Part shown: one piece after another, positions 38,299 to 44,519 of the stretch
Layout of the letters: every line of letters starts with the position of its first letter
How positions within the stretch are numbered: the stretch's first letter is position 1
DNA from: an uncultured Phenylobacterium sp.
Lineage (GTDB): Bacteria; Pseudomonadota; Alphaproteobacteria; Caulobacterales; Caulobacteraceae
Length of the DNA stretch: 44,519 nucleotides
Reading direction: 5' to 3'
NCBI RefSeq assembly: GCF_902826855.1
Contig: NZ_CADEGK010000012.1
Span: 1-44,519, forward strand
Notes under the pieces: model-generated
Database searches by the model: none
Told to the model about the DNA's origin: nothing
Seen by the model: only the letters and a program-made list of their open reading frames with translations
Made by a program: the position numbers and the translations under genes

Positions 38299-39107
38299 GC
38301 GCCGACCCCTTCCAGCCCTGGCTTGCCCGTTGGGCGCTAAAGCCCGACGGCGAGGGGTTCACCACCAACTGGGGCAGCCGCCTTCTCCCTGTTCGCCGTG
38401 AGAGGGCGCCCGCCATGCTGAAGATCGCCGGCCACGAGGAAGAGCGTCGCGGCGGGGCGTTGATGGACTGGTGGGGCGGGATTGGCGCCGCTCGTGTGCT
38501 GGCCCGCGAAGGCGACGCCATCTTGCTGGAACGCGCGATGGGGACCAGGAGCCTGGCCGCCATGGCGCGCGAGGGTCACGACGACGAGGCCACCGTAATC
38601 CTCTGTGAGGTCGCCGCCGCCCTGCACGCGCCGCGCTCGCAGGCGCCGCCCGATACGCTCGTCCCGCTCGACGCCTGGCATCGGTCGCTGCGGGTGGCGG
38701 CCGCCCGCGACGGCGGCCCCTTCGCCGCCGCCCTGCCTCGCGCCGAGGCGCTGCTGGCGGATCCCCGCGACGTGGTGGTGCTGCACGGCGACTTCCACCA
38801 CGAAAACGTCCTGGACGGCGGGGACCGCGGCTGGCTGGCCATCGACCCCAAGGGCCTGATCGGCGAGCGCGGCTTCGAATACGCCAACCTGTTCCGCAAT
38901 CCCGACGCCGAGATCGCGCTCGATCCCGCCCGGATGCGCCGTCGCGCGGAGATCGTCGCCGCCGCTGCCCGCCTGGAGCCGCGGCGCCTCCTGCAGTGGG
39001 TCCACGTCTACGCCGTCCTGGGCGCGGCCTGGAGCCTGGAGAGCGGCCACGACCCTGCGCCGGGCCTGGCCATCGGCGCCCTGGCCGCAGCCCAACTGGA
39101 GCCCTGA
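38295..39107 (+). CDS. Aminoglycoside/streptomycin 6-kinase-like phosphotransferase (APH family)
   Basis: A 270-residue kinase-like protein. The Brenner motif V-L-H-G-D-F-H-H-E-N-V near 161-171 and I-D-P-K-G near 181-185 (magnesium Asp) are intact. The N-lobe lysine is in M-L-K-I near 41-44, and W-W-G-G near 59 precedes G-A-A-R-V-L. The layout is like APH(6) streptomycin kinases, but chromosomal members often phosphorylate other small molecules, so resistance is not implied. The GTG start overlaps the methyltransferase stop (GTGA). Confidence 0.88.
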   Translation: MSADPFQPWLARWALKPDGEGFTTNWGSRLLPVRRERAPAMLKIAGHEEERRGGALMDWWGGIGAARVLAREGDAILLERAMGTRSLAAMAREGHDDEATVILCEVAAALHAPRSQAPPDTLVPLDAWHRSLRVAAARDGGPFAAALPRAEALLADPRDVVVLHGDFHHENVLDGGDRGWLAIDPKGLIGERGFEYANLFRNPDAEIALDPARMRRRAEIVAAAARLEPRRLLQWVHVYAVLGAAWSLESGHDPAPGLAIGALAAAQLEP

Positions 39108-39150
39108 AGCGGCTGCGGAACGCGAGGCCGCCCAAAGCCTTACCGTTGGC

Positions 39151-40050
39151 ATGACCAGCAGAGGCCGCGCCTTTCCCACCACCGCCTGGCTGGGCGCCCC
39201 GCTCGCCCGCCTGCAACGGCGCTTCGAAGCTCACCCTTGGACGGCGGTCCTCGAGGCCGCCGCCCGCGCCGGCTACCTGGCCCGCGGCGCCGTCTACCTC
39301 AGCGTCGGCGTGATCGCGCTGCTGGCGGCGCTTCGTCTCAGTCCGCGCGCCGAAGGTGCGGTGGGCGCCCTTCAGGCCTGGGGCGAGTGGCCGGCCGGCC
39401 TGGCGCTGATCTGGCTGGTGGGCGTCGGCCTCTACGGCTTCGCCGGTTGGAGGGCGCTGCAGGCGATCTTTGACGTCGACCGCTGCGGGCACACCGCCCG
39501 TGGCCTTGCGAACCGCGCCGGTCAGGCGGTGAGCGGCATCGCCTACGCCGGCCTGGCGATCTCCGTCTTCGGACTGCTCGACGCCATGGAAGATCTGCAC
39601 GAGCCCGACGACCAGGCAGCCACCGGCGCCTTGGTGGCCCGCGTTCTGGACCTGCCGTTCGGGCCACTGATCGTGCTCGGCATGGGGCTGTTCATCCTGG
39701 CCTCGGGCGTCGGCAGCGTCGTGCGCGCCTCCCTGGACCACTTCCGCCGCAACCTGGACTGTGAACCGCAAACCCGAGCCTGGGCCGGGAGCCTGGCGCG
39801 GATCGGCTATTTCGGCCGAGGCGTCGCCCTGCTGCCCGCCGGCCTGCTGCTGGCCAGCGCCGGGCTGCACGCGCGGGCGTCAGACGCGCGCGGCCTCGGC
39901 GGCGCGCTCGAGCTGCTGATCACCTGGCCTTTCGGGCGCACAATGCTGGGCCTGACGGCGGCAGGCCTCATCGCGTTCGGCCTATTCGCCGTCGTCGAGG
40001 CCTGCCTGCGTCCGATGCGCCTGGCGCGCGCCCTGCCTCAGGTGGACTGA
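39151..40050 (+). CDS. DUF1206 membrane protein
   Basis: A 299-residue protein with six membrane helices in three pairs, each pair opening with an A-R-x-G-Y-x-x-R/S-G-x-x-Y-type motif: R-A-G-Y-L-A-R-G-A-V-Y near 39-49, A-G-Q-A-V-S-G-I-A-Y near 121-130 and R-I-G-Y-F-G-R-G near 216-223. This internal threefold repeat is the DUF1206 hallmark. Function unknown. No clear ribosome site precedes the ATG. The 3' end overlaps the convergent acyl-CoA dehydrogenase gene by 13 bp. Confidence 0.92.
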   Translation: MTSRGRAFPTTAWLGAPLARLQRRFEAHPWTAVLEAAARAGYLARGAVYLSVGVIALLAALRLSPRAEGAVGALQAWGEWPAGLALIWLVGVGLYGFAGWRALQAIFDVDRCGHTARGLANRAGQAVSGIAYAGLAISVFGLLDAMEDLHEPDDQAATGALVARVLDLPFGPLIVLGMGLFILASGVGSVVRASLDHFRRNLDCEPQTRAWAGSLARIGYFGRGVALLPAGLLLASAGLHARASDARGLGGALELLITWPFGRTMLGLTAAGLIAFGLFAVVEACLRPMRLARALPQVD

Positions 40051-41246
40051 GTGGTGTCCGGAAGGCCCAGGATGCGCTTGGAGATGATGTTGTTCTGGAT
40101 CTCCGAGGACCCGCCGTAGATCGACATCGCCTTGCCGAACAGCCAGCTCCGCACGCTCTCGATCTCGTCGGCTTTGAAAGCCTCGCCGCTCCAGCCCAGG
40201 CCCTGGTGGCCGTAGATCTCCAGCGTCAGCTCGGACCGCGTCTGGGCCACCGAGGTCATCGAGTTCTTCAGCACCGAAGCGGCGTTGCCCGGGTTATTGT
40301 TGCCCTTGGCCTCCGCCATCGCCCGCGCCAGCGTCAGGCTGTGCACGCGGGCATCCATCAGATGCTTCGACAGCCGCGTGCGCAGGTCGGAGTCCGCCAG
40401 CCGTCCCTGCCCGTCCACGCCGACATATTGCTTGGCGACCTCCTGAAGCGGCGTCGGCGCGGCGCCGCCCCCGCCTGCGCCCGTCTGACTGGCCCGCTCG
40501 TGCTGCAGCAGCCGCTTGCCGACCGTCCAGCCCACGTTGAGCTGTCCCAGGAGCGCATCCCGCGGCGCCTTCGCATCCGTGAAGAACGTCTCGCAGAACG
40601 GCGAGGCCCCCGCGATCAGCGGGATCGGCCGCACCTCGATCCCAGGCTGGTGCATGTCGATCAGCATGAAGGAGATTCCCTCGTGCTTCTTGGCGGACGG
40701 ATCGGTACGTACAAGTGCTCCGCACCAGTCCGAATATTGCGCGCCGCTTGTCCAGATCTTCGAACCGTTGATGGTCCAGCCTTCGCCGTTGTCGACGGCC
40801 TTGGTCTGCAGGGCCGCCAGGTCCGACCCGGCGTTGGGCTCGGAATAGCCGATGCACCACTGCACCTCGCCGCGGATGATCGGCGGCAGATGCTTCTTCT
40901 TCTGGTCGTCGGTGCCGTAGTCCATGATCGTCGGGCCGACCATGGTGATGCCCATGCCGAACATCAGCGGGTTGAAGGCGCCGACCCGGTTCATTTCCTG
41001 GCTCAGCACGCGCGCCTGCTGCGGCGAGAGGCCGCCGCCGCCGTATTCCGCCGGCCAGGTCGGGGTCGCCCAGCCCTTGGCGCCGATCGCCTTGCGCCAC
41101 TTGTTGAGATCGGGATCCTCGACCCGCACCTCGCTGGCGGCCAGCCCGGCCTTGCTCTTCAGTGTCGGCGGGAAATTGGCCTCCAGCCAGGTCCGCGCTT
41201 CCTGCCGGAACGCTTCCAGGTCGGTGTCTGCGCCAAAGTCGGCCAT
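40038..41246 (-). CDS. Acyl-CoA dehydrogenase family protein
   Basis: A 402-residue FAD enzyme that alpha,beta-dehydrogenates acyl-CoA thioesters. It has W-P-A-E-Y-G-G-G-G near 62-70, the FAD/substrate segment W-C-I-G-Y-S-E-P-N-A-G-S-D near 126-138, W-T-I-N-G-S-K-I-W-T-S near 153-163 and the C-terminal I-Y-G-G-S-S-E-I-Q-N-N-I near 382-393. The sequence is like the FadE groups linked to steroid, terpenoid or branched acyl degradation, but no other genes of such a pathway are nearby. The start ATG at 41246 has AGAGGA upstream. Confidence 0.94.
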   Translation of the reverse strand: MADFGADTDLEAFRQEARTWLEANFPPTLKSKAGLAASEVRVEDPDLNKWRKAIGAKGWATPTWPAEYGGGGLSPQQARVLSQEMNRVGAFNPLMFGMGITMVGPTIMDYGTDDQKKKHLPPIIRGEVQWCIGYSEPNAGSDLAALQTKAVDNGEGWTINGSKIWTSGAQYSDWCGALVRTDPSAKKHEGISFMLIDMHQPGIEVRPIPLIAGASPFCETFFTDAKAPRDALLGQLNVGWTVGKRLLQHERASQTGAGGGGAAPTPLQEVAKQYVGVDGQGRLADSDLRTRLSKHLMDARVHSLTLARAMAEAKGNNNPGNAASVLKNSMTSVAQTRSELTLEIYGHQGLGWSGEAFKADEIESVRSWLFGKAMSIYGGSSEIQNNIISKRILGLPDTTQST

Positions 41247-41371
41247 GGTCTCAGATCCTCTCGTCAGGGCCGCGAGCCTACCCCTCGCCGCCATCGCCGC
41301 AACCCTAGGCGGATGACGCCACGGGAGCGAAGACCCTTCCATCCCGCCACTGCTCGGCTCTACACAGCGCG

Positions 41372-42043
41372 ATGAACCCCTGGATCCACCTCGACACCGC
41401 CCAGATTCCCGGCGGCGGTGAGCTGAAGCTCATGCAGCGCGGTGGCGACTACTCGATCATGTCGGGCGCCTTCGAGCTGATGAACAGCCGCCTTTACGGC
41501 TCAGAGGTCGCGCTGGCCGACCTTGCCTGGGCGAAGATGGCCGAGCGCGAGCGCCCGCGCATCCTGATCGGCGGCCTCGGCATGGGGTTCACCCTGCGTG
41601 CGGCGCTTGCCGCCCTCCCCAAGGCCGCGAAGATCGTCGTCGCCGAACTGGTCCCCGAGGTGATCGACTGGGCGCGAGGGCCTCTGGCAAGCCTCTACGG
41701 CGACAGCCTCGACGACCCGCGAGTCAGGCTCTTGCAGACCGACGTCGCCCCCCTGATCCGCGACGCGAACCCGCCCTATGACGCCATCCTGATGGACGTC
41801 GATAACGGCCCCGACGCCCTGGGCCGCGACGCCAATGACGACCTCTACTCCATGGCAGGTCTCGCCATGACCCGGCGTGCGATCAAGCACGGCGGCGTCC
41901 TGGCCGTCTGGTCCGCCGGCCCCGACCAGCCCTTCGCCGGCCGCATGCGTCGCGCCGGCTTCGCCGTCGAGGAACACCGCGTCGGCGCCAGCCCCTCGGG
42001 CAAGGGGCCGAGGCACATCATCTGGGTGGGCATGGCGCGTTAG
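41372..42043 (+). CDS. Spermidine synthase-like (polyamine aminopropyltransferase-like) protein
   Basis: A 223-residue Rossmann protein. G-G-L-G-M-G-F-T near 67-74 is the nucleotide loop, followed by an acidic strand end V-V-A-E-L near 89-93 and D-A-I-L-M-D-V-D-N-G-P near 134-144, as in spermidine-synthase-like SAM enzymes. The catalytic Asp context of true spermidine synthases (Y-D-V-I-x-x-D-x-x-D-P) is altered to L-M-D-V-D-N-G, so it is more likely a methyltransferase-like relative. The ATG has no ribosome site, consistent with a leaderless message. Confidence 0.85.
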   Translation: MNPWIHLDTAQIPGGGELKLMQRGGDYSIMSGAFELMNSRLYGSEVALADLAWAKMAERERPRILIGGLGMGFTLRAALAALPKAAKIVVAELVPEVIDWARGPLASLYGDSLDDPRVRLLQTDVAPLIRDANPPYDAILMDVDNGPDALGRDANDDLYSMAGLAMTRRAIKHGGVLAVWSAGPDQPFAGRMRRAGFAVEEHRVGASPSGKGPRHIIWVGMAR

Positions 42044-42804
42044 GGGCCGTAGCTCACCGCCATCCCCGCCCGCACGTCCTGCTGCACGCCGTACTGCGGG
42101 AACGGATAGCGAAAGCCGTTCTTGCTGAGCGCCCGCATCCCAGTAATCGCTTTCACGAGATACTCGGGCGGCAACGCCATCAGCATCTCGTCGTCCAGCA
42201 CCCGGCCATAGCGGCGCTCGGCGAAGCAGGGGATCGAGAGGCTAGGCTCACGCTTGCTCAGCGCCCGGCCCCAGCTGTCGGCGCAGGCGCTCTCGCCGAC
42301 TACGCCCCAGTCGAACTTCTTGTAGCCCGACCACTGCAGCCCGTTGATGAAATAGATCATCGCCCCGGGCGTGGCGTAGAACAGCGCGATGTCGGGGTCG
42401 CCCAGCTTGCCCGCCGCCAGTGGTCCGATGGCCAGGGCGTCGTACTGGCCGTCCGGCACGCAGTGCATCGCCGCCTGGTGGGCCGAGGCGTCGTCGATCG
42501 TCTCGAACCACACCCCGGTCATGTGCTTGCCGGACTTCCATTCGTCGGTCTTGGCGCCGCCGAGGCCGACCACGGCCCTGCACTGCGACCCCACGAGATC
42601 CTCCGAGGTCACCCCCACCGTCCAGCCCAGCCGCGAGGCCTGGCCGACCAGCTGGTCCAGGGTGTGCACCGCCGTGGGCCGGCGGATGCGCGGGATGGCC
42701 TCCATGTCGGCGCGGTCGGCATAGAGCTTCATGCCGAATGGGATCGAGCGCAGCTTCAGCAACTGCTCCAGATCGGCGACGATCGTGGGCCAGTCAAAGT
42801 CCAT
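42040..42804 (-). CDS. DUF169-domain protein
   Basis: A 254-residue protein of the DUF169 family. It has an early L-K-L-R-S-I-P-F-G-M-K-L near 16-27, a cysteine in V-G-S-Q-C-R-A-V-V-G-L near 69-79, A-L-A-I-G-P-L near 120-126, and late cysteines in S-A-C-A-D-S near 169-174 and I-P-C-F near 192-195. The function of DUF169 is unknown. The ATG at 42804 is preferred to 42819 because GGAGG sits 8 nt before it. The stop overlaps the convergent gene's end by 4 bp. Confidence 0.88.
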   Translation of the reverse strand: MDFDWPTIVADLEQLLKLRSIPFGMKLYADRADMEAIPRIRRPTAVHTLDQLVGQASRLGWTVGVTSEDLVGSQCRAVVGLGGAKTDEWKSGKHMTGVWFETIDDASAHQAAMHCVPDGQYDALAIGPLAAGKLGDPDIALFYATPGAMIYFINGLQWSGYKKFDWGVVGESACADSWGRALSKREPSLSIPCFAERRYGRVLDDEMLMALPPEYLVKAITGMRALSKNGFRYPFPQYGVQQDVRAGMAVSYGP

Positions 42805-42923
42805 CGGGGCATCCTCCATCGCCGCATGGCGCCCACACGCTGCGACCTGCCGCGGCGGAGCGCAAGGCCTCGACCCAGTCGAACGCCAAGCGCTACTATA
42901 CCGCCGTGATCCGGGAGGAGACG

Positions 42924-43829
42924 ATGAGCGAAACGTTGCCGCGCCGCGCGCGCAGTCCCGCCGAGATGGGCGCGCTGTCCGGCAAGATGTTCGTCCCGGC
43001 CGAAATCAGTGCGTCGATCGCCGCCTACCGGCCGCGCCCGACCGACGTGGTCATCTCGCCCTATGGCAAGTGCGGCACAACCTGGCTGCAGCAAATCTTC
43101 CACACCCTGCGCACCGGCGGCGACATGGACTTCGACGACATCTCCCGCGTCGTGCCGTGGATCGAGACCGCCACTCTGCTGGGTATCGACCTGGAGGCGC
43201 CGCAGCGGGCCGAGCCGCGCGGCTTCAAGAGCCACCTCGCCTATGACGCCATCCCGCCGGGCGCCAAGGCGATCTGCAGCCTGCGAGACCCCAAGGACGC
43301 CCTGGTCTCCTTCTATCGCTTCATGGAAGGCTGGTTCTTCGAGCCCGGCGCGGTCTCGATCGACCAGTTCGGGGAAGGGTGGGTCAGCCGCCCCATGCTG
43401 GGCTCCTACTGGGGCCACCTGCTCAGTTGGTGGAAGGTCCGCCACGACCCGGCGGTCCTGCTGCTTTCCTATGAGCAGATGGTCGCCGAGCCCGAGGCCA
43501 GCATCCGCCGGGTCGCCGCCTTCTGCGACATCCCGTTGGACGACGCCCTCCTGGCCACGACGCTGGAGCGCTCCTCCATCGGCTACATGCTGGCCCACAA
43601 GGACGTCTTCTCCGACCCGATGATGCGCCGCGCATCTGAGGTCCGCTGCAATCTCCCGCCCGGCAGCGACTCGGCCAAGGTGCGCAGGGGCGGCGTCGGC
43701 GGCCACGCGGACGAACTGTCGCCCGAGCTTTCCGCCGCGCTCGACGTCAAGTGGCGGGAGCTTGTCACGCCGGTGACGGGCTTCGCCGACTACGCCGCTC
43801 TGGAGGCGGCGCTGCGGGCGGGGGCCTAA
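42924..43829 (+). CDS. PAPS-dependent sulfotransferase
   Basis: A 301-residue cytosolic-type sulfotransferase. The 5'-phosphosulfate loop is P-Y-G-K-C-G-T-T-W-L near 46-55, the 3'-phosphate region is S-L-R-D-P-K-D-A-L-V-S near 120-130 and the C-terminal R-R-G-G-V-G-G-H near 257-264 corresponds to the R-K-G-x-x-G-D-W loop. It would move sulfate from PAPS to a hydroxylated small molecule or lipid. GGGAGGAG precedes the ATG. No sulfate-activation genes are in the window. Confidence 0.92.
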   Translation: MSETLPRRARSPAEMGALSGKMFVPAEISASIAAYRPRPTDVVISPYGKCGTTWLQQIFHTLRTGGDMDFDDISRVVPWIETATLLGIDLEAPQRAEPRGFKSHLAYDAIPPGAKAICSLRDPKDALVSFYRFMEGWFFEPGAVSIDQFGEGWVSRPMLGSYWGHLLSWWKVRHDPAVLLLSYEQMVAEPEASIRRVAAFCDIPLDDALLATTLERSSIGYMLAHKDVFSDPMMRRASEVRCNLPPGSDSAKVRRGGVGGHADELSPELSAALDVKWRELVTPVTGFADYAALEAALRAGA

Positions 43830-43871
43830 GCCGAGGTCGCCGCGGCGTTGGCGCGCCTGTACACGGGGTCC

Positions 43872-44369
43872 ATGGCGAACCGCCCGAAGTCCTGCGGACC
43901 CTGCAGCCTGTGCTGCAAGGTCTTCGCCGTGGAAGAGCTCCAAAAGCCGATGGGCGTGATGTGCGCCCACTTCGGTCCGGGCCGCGGCTGCACGATCTAC
44001 GCGGACCGGCCGCGGGCCTGCCGCTCGTTCGAATGCGTCTGGCTGATGGACCCGGAGATGCCGCACCGCTTCCGCCCGGACCAGACCAAGGTGGTCCTCG
44101 ACCAGGACGCGGACGGGACCCGCCTGATCGCACGCTGCGACCCGGCCAACCCGCAGGCGTGGCGTCGCAATCCGATGTACGCCGCGTTGAAGGGCTACGC
44201 GGCTCAGACCTGGGGGACCGGCAAGCTGGTGCTGGCGGTGGCCGGGCGACAAACATGGCTCGTCGCGCCGCAGGAGAATGTGGACCTCGGCGAGATCGAT
44301 CCGGACTCGGCCCTGCAGGTCGTGGAGACCGACGGCGCGATCAAGGTCAGCGTCCTGCCAGCTCCCTGA
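43872..44369 (+). CDS. YkgJ-like cysteine-cluster protein
   Basis: A 165-residue protein. The N-terminal cysteine cluster C-G-P-C-S-L-C-C near 8-15, then M-C-A-H-F near 30-34, G-C-T-I-Y-A-D-R-P-R-A-C near 39-50 and F-E-C near 53-55 match YkgJ-type zinc/iron-chelating domains. The downstream part is a beta-rich tail without recognised motif. The ATG at 43872 begins close to the cluster, as in relatives; an upstream start at 43848 has no support. Confidence 0.88.
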   Translation: MANRPKSCGPCSLCCKVFAVEELQKPMGVMCAHFGPGRGCTIYADRPRACRSFECVWLMDPEMPHRFRPDQTKVVLDQDADGTRLIARCDPANPQAWRRNPMYAALKGYAAQTWGTGKLVLAVAGRQTWLVAPQENVDLGEIDPDSALQVVETDGAIKVSVLPAP

Positions 44370-44466
44370 TCGGCGGCTACCTCGAACCGCTAGGCTTCTG
44401 CCTTCGCGGGCCCGACGGACGCGTCCTTCACGTGACCCGCCGCGAATCTGTTGGGTGACCCGTGGG

Positions 44467-44519
44467 CTAGGCGGACACTGTCTCCCGCGCCTCCAACTTC
44501 TCCCAGTCCTTCCACAACC
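44467..44519 (-). CDS. C-terminal end of an unidentified protein (runs off the window)
   Basis: The final bases hold a minus-strand frame ending in TAG (44469-44467), with the last residues D-W-E-K-L-E-A-R-E-T-V-S-A. The charged helical ending and position suggest a real gene that starts beyond 44519. Too little is visible to name it. Confidence 0.45.
   Translation of the reverse strand, partial: LWKDWEKLEARETVSA

Noticed and set aside
38295-39107. A true streptomycin-resistance gene
   Set aside because: The kinase motifs are present, but chromosomal APH-like proteins have many substrates, and neither mobile context nor resistance neighbours are seen.
1-44519. CRISPR array, prophage or rRNA operon
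   Set aside because: No regularly spaced repeats, phage structural genes or rRNA sequences were seen; tandem repeats are limited to the 15-bp unit in ftsE.

Overview
The window is about 70% GC by eye and densely packed, with many ATGA/TGATG start-stop overlaps and no rRNA, prophage, CRISPR array or transposase. Gene content and order point to a Caulobacterales alphaproteobacterium, most likely Phenylobacterium or a close relative. The supporting evidence is tlpA<>argH-lptM-lysA, ftsE-ftsX-ydcF-plsC, DUF2125, DUF1206, a TTC38-type TPR protein, a PEPxxWA-CTERM protein, a perfect EcfG-type stress promoter, an alphaproteobacterial LexA box and -10 boxes of the GCTANAWC type. The genus is inferred, not proven.

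Layout. (1) 1-557: the end of a PLP-decarboxylase-like gene coupled to a SET-domain protein methyltransferase. (2) 634-8665: a signalling locus with an RsbW-like kinase, an RsbV-like STAS protein, an active SpoIIE/PP2C membrane phosphatase and a four-gene coupled operon. The operon encodes an NTT-type (ATP/ADP translocase family) membrane protein with HEAT repeats, a HAMP sensor, a cyclic-nucleotide-binding-domain protein and a membrane protein whose C-terminus looks like a dead SpoIIE phosphatase. (3) 8762-11905: Crp/Fnr regulator, nucleotidyl-cyclase-like protein and GNAT operon, divergent from a stress-promoter-driven pair (Lys-rich KGG-type protein, hemerythrin). (4) 11938-14322: carotenoid oxygenase, a small protein and an XRE regulator. 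(5) 14385-25071: housekeeping genes (TlpA thioredoxin, ArgH, LptM-like lipoprotein, LysA, GNAT, phosphoribosyltransferase, zinc-ribbon protein, FtsE, FtsX, YdcF, PlsC, ChaC, DUF2125). A DUF559 endonuclease gene inside a 574-bp inverted-repeat element sits between plsC and chaC. (6) 25071-30412: methyltransferase, small proteins, tRNA-Met, a GT4 glycosyltransferase-asparagine synthetase pair and a PQQ-type sugar dehydrogenase. (7) 30414-44519: mixed metabolic and envelope genes (NMO, LhgO-like oxidase, TPR, PEP-CTERM, serine hydrolase, YccF, methyltransferases, APH-like kinase, DUF1206, acyl-CoA dehydrogenase, spermidine-synthase-like, DUF169, sulfotransferase, YkgJ-like).

How the genes work together. 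The most unusual unit is 634-8665. It holds the three core parts of a partner-switching relay (kinase, STAS antagonist, phosphatase), beside a nucleotide-transporter-like protein, a CNB protein and a pseudophosphatase, and no sigma factor. I infer that it senses nucleotides or energy state, or an extracytoplasmic ligand, and controls an unlinked target. The second notable unit is the DUF559 nuclease element, with perfect 27-bp inverted repeats and a LexA box just upstream of the gene. A related, gene-less repeat pair lies at 34891-35010. No gene-free stretch exceeds 300 bases; the longest gaps (34835-35077, 31365-31575, 13690-13899) hold repeat elements or candidate regulatory DNA.
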